In this document: positions 38,051 to 44,899 of the stretch, piece after piece
How the letters are laid out: every line of letters starts with the position of its first letter
Numbering within the stretch: position 1 is the stretch's first letter
Source: Rhodothermales bacterium
Lineage (GTDB): Bacteria > Bacteroidota > Rhodothermia > Rhodothermales > VXPQ01
Direction of reading: 5' to 3'
NCBI GenBank assembly: GCA_951812335.1
Contig: OX638293.1
Location: forward strand, 2,439,584 to 2,503,583
DNA length: 64,000 nt
Made by a program: the position numbers and the translations under genes
The notes under the pieces: generated by a model
What the model was told of the DNA's origin: nothing
Database searches by the model: none
Seen by the model: the letters and a program-made list of their open reading frames with translations, nothing else

Positions 38051-38267
38051 ATGGTTTTTCCCGGTTGTCGCCGCCCTGACCGGGTACCGGATAGGCTGCA
38101 ACAACATGTCGCTCTCCAACCGGAAACGCAAACGGCCCTTCGGCCCGCTGCGATCCGCGACGAAGAACGGTTGCAGAAAGCCGAAGGAGCACATTCCGTA
38201 AAGATAGGCAACCGGGACCGGCTTTCCAGTTTAGAGCACAAGCCCCTTATGTTATGAGTAATCTGGT
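38051..38267. other. Non-coding gap between the tandem array and the palindrome pair
   Basis: Frames exist on both strands but are short, Cys- or Arg-rich and without recognisable motifs. Together with the flanking repeats it forms a region of nearly 700 bp (37876-38566) lacking a confident gene, in an accessory patch of decayed sequence. Confidence 0.35.
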
Positions 38268-38355
38268 TATTCGACGCATTTATTACGTTGAATAATTATG
38301 TGACTTTTTTATGCATGAGCAGCGCTACTATTCGACGCATTTTTTGCGGTGAATG
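38268..38355. repeat. Pair of direct repeats, each a gapped palindrome
   Basis: TATTCGACG followed 9 nt later by CGTTGAATA at 38268-38294, and TATTCGACG followed 9 nt later by CGGTGAATG at 38329-38355. The first is an inverted repeat with one mismatch, the second with three. The units are 61 bp apart. They may be operator or recombination sites; nothing in the sequence decides. Confidence 0.5.
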
Positions 38356-38375
38356 ACTGCGTAAGCCCCTTGTAC

Positions 38376-38555
38376 ATGGGCGACACATCATCTTGCAGTG
38401 CCGGAAGCACGCCGAACGCTTGCGGATGCTGTGCCCCGGTTGAAACAGTTCAGGATACTCTGATCAAAACCGGTTCGCCCAAAAACGAGGGCGAACCGGT
38501 TGGAACAATTGTTTATTCTTTTCGTGATTGCATGAAATCATTTTTATCCGAATGA
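38376..38555 (+). pseudogene. Cys-rich 5' gene fragment interrupted by a repeat end
   Basis: From ATG 38376 the frame reads MGDTSSCSAGSTPNACGCC, then APVETV. The next codons (QDTLIKTG) are the GGATACTCTGATCAAA repeat end and its hairpin, after which the composition changes. I read this as the first 25 codons of a gene truncated by insertion of the repeat. The Cys cluster resembles the metal- or metalloid-binding N-termini of some arsenic-related or redox proteins, but I cannot name the family. A short Cys-rich peptide is the alternative. Confidence 0.3.
38452..38501 (+). repeat. Repeat end joined to a perfect 13-bp hairpin (copy C)
   Basis: GGATACTCTGATCAAA starts at 38453 and runs into an inverted repeat of 13 bp (38468-38480 with 38489-38501, no mismatches, 8-nt loop). 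The second arm is not the usual repeat end, so this is a chimeric copy. It lies 65 bp upstream of the antitoxin start and could influence transcription of the toxin-antitoxin pair. Confidence 0.7.
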
Positions 38556-38566
38556 ACGAGGATCTT

Positions 38567-38821
38567 ATGGCCAGTATCACCATTCGCAATCTCTCCGCAG
38601 AGTCGAAGGAACGACTCCGGCGCACAGCCAGAAAACGGGGTTGTAGCCTTGAAGCGTTGGTCCGGTCTATTCTGGACGACGCCGCCAGAGACGCTACCCA
38701 CGATACGGCAGCGGCCTCCGGATTTCCGTTCGATCTCATTTCGATGGTCGAGCCCGGCGAAGACATCGAACCGTTTCTGGAAGATCACGACCACCCGCAA
38801 GCGCCTCTGAACCTGCAATGA
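38567..38821 (+). CDS. FitA/VapB-type antitoxin
   Basis: An 84-residue protein starting MASITIRNLSAESKERLRR, a ribbon-helix-helix DNA-binding domain of the FitA/VapB type. The acidic C-terminus (EPGEDIEPFLEDHDH) would wrap the toxin. AGGAT lies 4 nt before the ATG at 38567; a longer start 13 codons upstream lacks this. Its stop overlaps the toxin ATG by 4 bp, the standard coupling of such modules. It would neutralise the PIN-domain toxin and repress the operon. Confidence 0.87.
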   Translation: MASITIRNLSAESKERLRRTARKRGCSLEALVRSILDDAARDATHDTAAASGFPFDLISMVEPGEDIEPFLEDHDHPQAPLNLQ

Positions 38822-39228
38822 TCCTGCTGGACACAAATGTATTGTCCGAGCTGACCAAGCCAACGCCTTCAGCTCATGTGGTCGCCTGGCTCAACGACAA
38901 CGAACCCATACTGGCGCTGTCGGCCGTCACGCTCGCCGAGTTGCGTTACGGGATAGCGCGGCTCCCCGATGGCAAGCGAAAGTCGAGCCTGATCCGTTTC
39001 TGGAACATGACCAGAGATCGTTTCAAAGGAAGAACCTTACCCTTCGACGAACGCACAGCCGAAATCTACGGCGATATCGTAGCCGAAGCCGAAAAGCAAG
39101 GACGGCGACTGAATGTTGCCGATGCGCAAATTGCGGCAATTGCTCTCGCGCACCGTATGTCCGTGGCGACGCGGAACACAGGGGATTTCGAGAATACGGG
39201 CGTGACGGAAATCAATCCCTGGACGTGA
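38818..39228 (+). CDS. vapC: VapC/FitB-type PIN-domain ribonuclease toxin
   Basis: A 136-residue PIN-domain protein with the expected acidic residues: Asp in MILLDTNVLSEL, Glu in VTLAELRYGI, Asp in LNVADAQIAAIA and Asp near the end in TRNTGDFENTG. PIN toxins of this class cleave tRNA or rRNA when freed from the antitoxin. The length is normal and the active site looks complete, so the toxin is probably functional. Its ATG overlaps the antitoxin stop. Confidence 0.93.
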   Translation: MILLDTNVLSELTKPTPSAHVVAWLNDNEPILALSAVTLAELRYGIARLPDGKRKSSLIRFWNMTRDRFKGRTLPFDERTAEIYGDIVAEAEKQGRRLNVADAQIAAIALAHRMSVATRNTGDFENTGVTEINPWT

Positions 39229-39241
39229 TTTCATCCTCTCC

Positions 39242-39354
39242 TCAATACGAATAAATCATACTTGCGCTCCAGAGAAAACTGTCACCGGGAAGATCGGTCC
39301 GAAAAGCCTTGTTCATCATAGCCGACAGGGAAAGCGGAAAACCGAAGTTGCACA
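39242..39354 (-). pseudogene. 3' remnant of a second copy of the outer-membrane protein at 37093-37875
   Basis: The minus strand encodes GFPLSLSAMMNKAFRTD and then FLWSASMIYSY before a stop, matching the last 37 or so codons of the gene at 37093-37875 in sequence and length. Upstream the match ends abruptly where the repeat element at 39355-39505 begins, so the 5' part has been lost or replaced. Confidence 0.8.
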
Positions 39355-39505
39355 GCCAGCGTGCCCCTCTCTGCCTCCCGAAGGGCGCTTCACGCCCGCC
39401 GACGCCCCGAATCTGCGGTGTTTTCCACTAATTTCAATGATGTAAAATCTTTTACGCACGAGCGTGAAGCGCTGGTCAAAGTGGATTTGATCAGAGTATC
39501 CTTAA
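39355..39505 (-). mobile_element. Half-element of the GGATACTCTGAT family (copy D)
   Basis: Read on the minus strand from 39505, it follows the left half of copy B (TTAAGGATACTCTGATCAAA, then GCGCTTCACGCTCGTGCG, then CGTGAAGCGCCCTTCGGG) as far as GCACGCTGGC, the inner edge of copy B's hairpin arm, then stops. Its other end and half the hairpin are missing. Its terminal bases form the last codons and the stop of the coiled-coil gene at 39491-39835. Confidence 0.8.
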
Positions 39506-39835
39506 AATCTGGAATACAAACTGCGCCAATACGCCGGCAATAACCCCAAAGCCCAACCCCATTATCCAGCGAAGAAGGACATTGTTTTGCTCCATCATGT
39601 CGGCCCGGAGTTCGCCTATCTCAGCGCGTACGGAACCTACCTCAGCTCGTACGGAACCTACCTCGGCTCGTACGGAACCTATCTCGGCTCGTACGGAACC
39701 TATCTCGGCTCGTACGAAATCTTCCGAGGCCGAGCCCCCCTGCCCGTTACGAATAGCTTTCGCTATCGCTTCGGCCGGGCGCTGTCCGAGGCCCGCATTC
39801 ACAAGAGCGTGGGCGATGGCAAGGGTGTCGATCAT
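39491..39835 (-). CDS. Coiled-coil protein with heptad repeats and C-terminal membrane anchor
   Basis: A 114-residue protein. The N-terminus (MIDTLAIAHALVNAGLGQRPAEAIA) resembles DUF1640/CCDC90-like proteins. The middle is a coiled coil built from five copies of a 7-residue unit (SVRAEIG/SVRAEVG). The C-terminal MGLGFGVIAGVLAQFVFQIL is a transmembrane helix. The last four residues and the stop (LRIL, TGA) are encoded by the end of the repeat element at 39355-39505, so the natural C-terminus may differ. Another repeat copy lies 15 bp upstream of the ATG. Function unknown. Confidence 0.72.
   Translation of the reverse strand: MIDTLAIAHALVNAGLGQRPAEAIAKAIRNGQGGSASEDFVRAEIGSVRAEIGSVRAEVGSVRAEVGSVRAEIGELRADMMEQNNVLLRWIMGLGFGVIAGVLAQFVFQILRIL
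39615..39719. repeat. Five tandem 21-bp repeats inside the coiled-coil gene
   Basis: Five contiguous 21-bp units of the form CCTATCTCGGCTCGTACGGAA begin at 39615, 39636, 39657, 39678 and 39699, with one to three differences between neighbours. They encode the heptads of the coiled coil, so copy-number change would keep the frame and alter coil length in steps of seven residues. Confidence 0.92.
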
Positions 39836-39850
39836 GGCTTTCGGAAAGGT

Positions 39851-39896
39851 TTAAGAATACGCTGACCAAAATCGCTTCGCTCAGGGTATCCTTAAG
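39851..39896. repeat. 46-bp mini-palindrome of the same repeat family (copy E)
   Basis: TTAAGAATACGCTGACCAAA at the left and CAGGGTATCCTTAA at the right are inverted versions of the family end, with only 12 bp between (TCGCTTCGCT core). It begins 15 bp upstream of the coiled-coil gene start, so that gene is bracketed by copies D and E. Confidence 0.78.
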
Positions 39897-40136
39897 AATT
39901 AATATGCCGTTTTCGGCGTTCTGTTTCAAGTGCACCCGAATGGTTTCCATAGAAAGGCCAACATGGAAAAAGCGCCTTGCAAAGCCCCCCATCCGAGCGA
40001 TCTTTCTCTGGCGGCCTCCCTTGTTGCATGCTGGCCCGGTTCTGCGCACATAGACACATAACCCGCCAAAACATAACCCTGCTCGCCAGCGGGCGACGGG
40101 TGCGCCAAAACCCGAATTTTTTCCTACATTAATTTT
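39897..40136. other. Non-coding gap before the TIM-barrel gene
   Basis: No credible gene. Contains ACATAACCC twice within 25 bp near 40055-40080 and an AT-rich end (TTTTTTCCTACATTAATTTTTA near 40118) that could hold the promoter for the following TIM-barrel/glycosidase operon. Confidence 0.35.
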
Positions 40137-40160
40137 TACGGATACTCCGATCAAAACACT
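40137..40160 (+). repeat. Solo end of the GGATACTCTGAT family (copy F)
   Basis: ACGGATACTCCGATCAAAAC differs from the consensus end at one position (CTCTG to CTCCG). It ends 10 bp upstream of the ATG of the TIM-barrel gene, in the leader or promoter region. Confidence 0.7.
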
Positions 40161-40170
40161 CGATACCACC

Positions 40171-41136
40171 ATGAATCGCCGCACTTTTATGTATCGCATG
40201 GGGGGCGCCGCCGTCGGCGGCCTGACGCTGAGTAGCCTGGGCTTTCCGGCGAAAAGCATGGGCCGCGCATTCGCGGGCGCATCCGACGTGCAAATAGGAG
40301 CTATTTCCTACAGCTTTCGTCAGATTCCCTCCAGCGCCGAGGAAATCCTTAGCTATATGGTTGAACTCGGTCTTAATTCGGTCGAGCTCATAGGCAGCCC
40401 GGCGGAGGAGTTCGCCGGGGGGCCGGCAGCGCCGCCTTTTCCCCGCAACTGGAGGGAGTTGAGCGAGGACGAGCGCGCCGAACTTAGAGCCGAACGGGAA
40501 GCGGCGGACAAAGAGGCTACCGAATGGCGCGTGTCGGTTCCTATGGACAAGTTCGAAGCCCTCGGCAAGATGTATCGCGACGCCGGGGTCCATATCGACA
40601 TCCTCAAACTGGGCAATCCGGGGTGGTCCGACGGAGAGATCGACTACGCCTTCCGGGCGGCCCGGGCGATGGGCGCGCGCGGCATCTCGTTCGAAATATC
40701 GAATGAAGCCGGCGAGCGGATGGGGCCGTTCGCCACGAAGCACGAACTGGTCACGGGCATGCATAACCATACCCAGGTGGCCGATGAGGATTTCAGTTTC
40801 GACATCCCGCTCTCCTACTCGCCTTACAACATGCTCAATCTCGACATCGGGCACTACGTGGCGGGGCTGGGTACCTCTCCCATCCCGGTAATACAAAAGT
40901 ACCACGACCGGATTACGCACCTGCATCTGAAGGATCGGAAAAACCCGGAAAACGGCGCCGAGAACGTGCCCTGGGGCGAGGGCGACACGCCGATCGGCGA
41001 GGTGCTCCGGTTGCTTCGGGACGAAGCGTATCCGATCCCGGCAATGATCGAACTGGAATATCCGATTCCGGAAGGCTCGACGGTGATGGAGGAAATGAAG
41101 AAGTGCGTGGACTACTGCAAGGAGGCGCTTTCCTGA
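40171..41136 (+). CDS. Tat-exported sugar phosphate isomerase/epimerase (TIM-barrel) family protein
   Basis: A 321-residue TIM barrel with a twin-arginine-like signal (MNRRTFMYRMGGAAVGGLT). Landmarks: AISYSFRQIPSSAEEIL, GLNSVELIG, GARGISFEIS, HNHTQVADEDF, NMLNLDIGHYVAG, HLHLKDRKNP and PAMIELEYPIPEGS with the expected His, Asp and Glu metal ligands. The substrate is unknown; the neighbouring glycosidase and GMC dehydrogenase suggest oxidised glycosides. It probably starts an operon with the GH3 gene 53 bp downstream. Confidence 0.87.
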   Translation: MNRRTFMYRMGGAAVGGLTLSSLGFPAKSMGRAFAGASDVQIGAISYSFRQIPSSAEEILSYMVELGLNSVELIGSPAEEFAGGPAAPPFPRNWRELSEDERAELRAEREAADKEATEWRVSVPMDKFEALGKMYRDAGVHIDILKLGNPGWSDGEIDYAFRAARAMGARGISFEISNEAGERMGPFATKHELVTGMHNHTQVADEDFSFDIPLSYSPYNMLNLDIGHYVAGLGTSPIPVIQKYHDRITHLHLKDRKNPENGAENVPWGEGDTPIGEVLRLLRDEAYPIPAMIELEYPIPEGSTVMEEMKKCVDYCKEALS

Positions 41137-41189
41137 AAGGCTTAGGACCGAGTTTCGGAATGGCAAAGACTATTACGGAGGCGTCAGCC

Positions 41190-43565
41190 ATGAAGAACCG
41201 CCCATCGCATCGTTCTTTTGCATACGTATTTCCGGTGGTCGCAGCGCTCATCGTACTCAACGGCTGTTTCACCAACGCGCCCCGATGGAGCGAGACAGCG
41301 TCCGGAACGATCAAAACCGTAACCAACAGGGGAGGACAGACCCTGGGGTATGCTGCCACATCAGGCGTTGGCCTGCTCACCGTCGATGGGTTCGCGTTCA
41401 AGGACCTGAACAAAAGCGGGGCGCTGGATCCGTACGAAGACTGGCGCCTCCCCGCCGACGTTCGGGCAAAAGACCTGGCCTCCAGGATGTCTGTCGATCA
41501 GATCGCCGGCCTGATGCTCTACAGCGCCCACCAGGCCATCCCTTCGACAGGGAGACGGGGTAGCGTCCCTACCTATAACGGAAAGCCGTTTGCCGGGAAC
41601 GAGGCCAACGCCTGGGACCTCTCCGATGCCCAGAAGAACTTTCTGACCCAAGACAATCTGAGGCACGTGCTGATCACATCGGTGGAAAGCCCCGAGGTGG
41701 CGGCGCGCTGGAATAACAACATGCAGGCGTTGGTCGAAGGGGTCGGGTTGGGCATTCCGGCCAATAACAGTTCCGACCCGCGCCATCGCACGCGGGCCGA
41801 CGCCGGATTCAATGCCGGTTCCGGAGGAGACATCTCCATGTGGCCCGGCCTTATCGGCCTTGCAGCGACCTTCGACCCCGGCCTCGTGCAGCAGTTCGGC
41901 GAAATCGCTTCGAAAGAATATCGCGCGCTCGGCATCGCAACGACCCTGTCCCCCCAGATCGATCTGGCCACCGAGCCCCGCTGGTATCGCCTTAACGGCG
42001 CCTTCGGAGAAAATCCGAAGCTTTCCACCGACATGGCACGGGCCTACATCGACGGTTTTCAATCTTCCCCCGGCGAAGCCGAAATTGCCGACGGCTGGGG
42101 CTACGAAAGCGTCAACGCGATGGTCAAGCACTGGCCGGGCGGGGGTTCGGGCGAAGGCGGCCGCGATGCGCACTACGGATACGGCAAATACGCCGTGTAT
42201 CCCGGGGGCAACTTCGATCTCCACATGACTCCTTTCACAGAGGGCGCTTTCAAGCTGGAAAGCGAGACGGGTATGGCGGCGGCGGTCATGCCGTACTACA
42301 CCGTCTCTTTCAAACAGGACAACGCGTATGGCGAAAATGTGGGTAATTCCTACAGCACATACATCATCAACGATTTGCTCCGGGAGAAATACGGCTACGA
42401 CGGCGTAGTGTGCACCGATTGGGGCGTTACGCGCGATTATACGGCCCTGGATGGATACGGCGCCGCACCCTGGGGCGTGGAAGGGCTGTCCGAAGCCGAA
42501 CGGCATTACAAAGCCCTGCTCGTAGGCATCGATCAATTCGGCGGCAACAACGATTCCGGCCCGGTTATCGAGGCCTATGAACTGGGCGTGCAGGAACACG
42601 GCGAAGCGTTCATGCGCGTGCGTTTCGAGGCGTCCGCCGTGCGGCTGCTGAAAAACATCTTCCGCACCGGCCTGTTCGAAAACCCCTACCTGGACATCGG
42701 GCAGACCAACGCTACAGTCGGCAACGCCACGTATATGGCCGCCGGGTACGGAGCGCAACGCAAGTCCCTGGTGCTCCTGAAGAACCGGGACAGTGTCCTG
42801 CCGCTAAAACAAAACGCAACGGTATACATCCCCCGGCGCTATGTGCCGGAACGCCAAAACCCTTTCCGTGGCAGCGTCACGCCTGCGACGTACGAGGATC
42901 CGCTTAACCTGGACATTGCAGGAGCGTATTTCGACGTAACCGACGACCCGGACGCAGCGGACGCAGCCCTCGTCGTCATCGCAAGCCCGACATCTACAAG
43001 GGGGTATGACAAAGCGGACGCAGAGGCGGGCGGCAACGGGTACGTTCCCATCAGTCTTCAGTACGAACCCTACACGGCTACGCACGCCCGCGCCGAAAGC
43101 ATCGCCGGCGGGGATCCGCTGGAAACCTTCACGAACCGTACGTACAAGGGCAAAACGGTCACCCCCTCGAATGCGACCGACCTGCAAGCGATCCGCGATG
43201 CCCGTGAAAAAATGAACGGGAAGCCCGTCATCGTCGTGCTCGATATGTCGGTCCCAACCGTGGTATCGGAATTCGAGCCGAGCGCCGACGCCATCCTCGT
43301 CAGTTTCGGCGTACAGGATCAGGCAATCCTCGACATCCTGACCGGCGAAGCGGAGCCTTCGGGCCTGATGCCCTTCCAAATGCCGGCGGATATGCAAACC
43401 GTCGAGGAACAGTACGAGGACACGCCGCACGACATGCGCCCCTATGTCGATGCCCAGGGAAACGCCTACGATTTCGCTTTCGGACTCAACTGGAGCGGAA
43501 TTATCGAAGACGCCCGGACCGCAACGTACGGAAGGAAACAAGCATTGCCTGAACCCGGCCTGTAA
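41190..43565 (+). CDS. Glycoside hydrolase family 3 lipoprotein (beta-glucosidase-like)
   Basis: A 791-residue exobeta-glycosidase. The ATG at 41190 has GGAGG 8 nt upstream and gives a lipoprotein signal with lipobox VLNGC. The GH3 N-terminal barrel shows VKHWPGGGSGEGGRD and the nucleophile Asp in VCTDWGV, followed by the alpha/beta sandwich (VLLKNRDSVLPL) and VVLDMSVPTVVSEFEP. Substrate likely a beta-linked glucoside or similar, cleaved from the non-reducing end outside the inner membrane. Second gene of the presumed operon starting at 40171. Confidence 0.9.
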   Translation: MKNRPSHRSFAYVFPVVAALIVLNGCFTNAPRWSETASGTIKTVTNRGGQTLGYAATSGVGLLTVDGFAFKDLNKSGALDPYEDWRLPADVRAKDLASRMSVDQIAGLMLYSAHQAIPSTGRRGSVPTYNGKPFAGNEANAWDLSDAQKNFLTQDNLRHVLITSVESPEVAARWNNNMQALVEGVGLGIPANNSSDPRHRTRADAGFNAGSGGDISMWPGLIGLAATFDPGLVQQFGEIASKEYRALGIATTLSPQIDLATEPRWYRLNGAFGENPKLSTDMARAYIDGFQSSPGEAEIADGWGYESVNAMVKHWPGGGSGEGGRDAHYGYGKYAVYPGGNFDLHMTPFTEGAFKLESETGMAAAVMPYYTVSFKQDNAYGENVGNSYSTYIINDLLREKYGYDGVVCTDWGVTRDYTALDGYGAAPWGVEGLSEAERHYKALLVGIDQFGGNNDSGPVIEAYELGVQEHGEAFMRVRFEASAVRLLKNIFRTGLFENPYLDIGQTNATVGNATYMAAGYGAQRKSLVLLKNRDSVLPLKQNATVYIPRRYVPERQNPFRGSVTPATYEDPLNLDIAGAYFDVTDDPDAADAALVVIASPTSTRGYDKADAEAGGNGYVPISLQYEPYTATHARAESIAGGDPLETFTNRTYKGKTVTPSNATDLQAIRDAREKMNGKPVIVVLDMSVPTVVSEFEPSADAILVSFGVQDQAILDILTGEAEPSGLMPFQMPADMQTVEEQYEDTPHDMRPYVDAQGNAYDFAFGLNWSGIIEDARTATYGRKQALPEPGL

Positions 43566-43673
43566 CTTGTATACATCGGCAGAGCACGGAACATCGCAGA
43601 TCCGATCGGAAAGCGCCAATGCCTGATCACAGGCGTGTGAAGCACAGGATCGCGCTGCGGTCGAGAAGATTAT

Positions 43674-44450
43674 ATGGCTAAGATATCTCGCAAGGTATGG
43701 CTCGGCGGCGTGTGGTTAAGCCTGCTCCCGCTTATCGCAACGGCGCAAATCACGGAGCCGCTCCATATTGAGAGCGGTCTGCTTACCGGTATGCCCGGTT
43801 CCGACCCGACCGTCCGGGTATACAAAGGCATCCCGTACGCCGCGCCGCCCGTCGGCGCGCTGCGCTGGCATGCTCCACAACCGCCTCCTTCATGGGAAGG
43901 AGGTCGCGAGGCAGACACATTCGGTCCCGGTTGCATGCAACATGTAGCGGGGTCACGGCCGCCGTGGACCGAAGAGTTCATGCACCAGGGTAGCGTTAGC
44001 GAGGACTGCCTGTATCTCAACGTCTGGACCACAGCGAAGGACGCCAACGAGAAGCGCGATCTGGCCGCCGTGGCTATAGAGCAGTTAGCTGCGGAACGCG
44101 CGCAGACGGCGAAAACAGACCTCTACCTGTATTATTTTGAGCGGGGCATACCCTGGCCGGAGCGCCCGGAGTTCGGGGCGTTCCACACCGCCGAAGTGCC
44201 GTACTTCTTCAACAACCTCGAGATGCTGGACCGCCCCTGGGAATCCCTGGATCGGCGCCTTGCCGACACGATGTCGTCGTACTGGGTCCATTTTGCAACC
44301 CACGGAAATCCGAACGGCGCAGAGTTACCCGAGTGGCCGGCCTGTAACGGGCAGGACGTGCTCTTCATGTGCTTGGGCGAGCGGATTGCGCCCGATGCAA
44401 TGGCGGATCGAGCCGTGCGCGATTTTTTTGAAGCGTATCTGGCAGAGTAA
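43674..44450 (+). CDS. Internally deleted type-B carboxylesterase
   Basis: A 258-residue exported protein of the carboxylesterase type-B family, which normally has about 500 residues. The N-terminus is typical (VYKGIPYAAPPVGALRW, SEDCLYLNVWTTAK) and the C-terminal part too (LYLYYFERGIPWPERPEFG, AFHTAEVPYFF with the catalytic His). The roughly 250 residues between, with the oxyanion GGG, the GESAG serine and the acidic residue, are missing. The frame is intact across the join after DANEKR. It cannot have normal esterase activity, so it is probably a decaying gene. Confidence 0.78.
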   Translation: MAKISRKVWLGGVWLSLLPLIATAQITEPLHIESGLLTGMPGSDPTVRVYKGIPYAAPPVGALRWHAPQPPPSWEGGREADTFGPGCMQHVAGSRPPWTEEFMHQGSVSEDCLYLNVWTTAKDANEKRDLAAVAIEQLAAERAQTAKTDLYLYYFERGIPWPERPEFGAFHTAEVPYFFNNLEMLDRPWESLDRRLADTMSSYWVHFATHGNPNGAELPEWPACNGQDVLFMCLGERIAPDAMADRAVRDFFEAYLAE

Positions 44451-44500
44451 CTGGCGCCCTGAGCGTATTCTTCCCATATCTGAAAACCTGCGGACAAACG

Positions 44501-44887
44501 ATGGACAGACGCCATTTTATCACGCGCGCGGCGGCAGGCACGCTGGCTCTCGGCCTGCCGGGTGCAACATGGCAAACGGGTCCTTCCGAGAATCTGCAAA
44601 CCCTGGCTCGGCCCGCTTTACTCGACATGCTCGGCAACCGGCGTGTTCGCGACCTGGGAGTGCATTATCGAGAGATGTATCCCGCAGAGTCCAGTGTGAA
44701 TATCCTGAGTGCAGTCATTCCGGGCAACGATAGGCAGGCCCTGGCGGGCGCCCCTACCCTGCACTCGCACCTAAAGACAGCGATCCGGGGCGACTTTGCC
44801 GCCGGGCGAACGGTTCTTCTCAAGGGGTGGGTGCTTTCCGTCACCGAGGCACGCCAGTGCGCTCTCTTCTCGCTCATCTACCCGTAA
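44501..44887 (+). CDS. Small Tat-targeted subunit of a GMC dehydrogenase (gluconate 2-dehydrogenase subunit 3-like)
   Basis: A 128-residue protein with a twin-arginine signal (MDRRHFITRAAAGTLALG). The C-terminal part, IRGDFAAGRTVLLKGWVLS and TEARQCALFSLI, matches the small subunit found with membrane-bound GMC-type sugar dehydrogenases. It would carry the flavoprotein partner through the Tat system. The GMC gene begins 13 bp downstream, which supports the assignment. Confidence 0.78.
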   Translation: MDRRHFITRAAAGTLALGLPGATWQTGPSENLQTLARPALLDMLGNRRVRDLGVHYREMYPAESSVNILSAVIPGNDRQALAGAPTLHSHLKTAIRGDFAAGRTVLLKGWVLSVTEARQCALFSLIYP

Positions 44888-44899
44888 TCGTCATCGGAT

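Noticed and set aside
38042-38257. A 71-codon frame after the 59-bp array
   Set aside because: No motif, no RBS, and the start lies inside repeat sequence.
44459-44471. A possible ninth repeat end (GAGCGTATTCTTC)
   Set aside because: Only about 10 bases agree and no neighbouring family sequence supports it.
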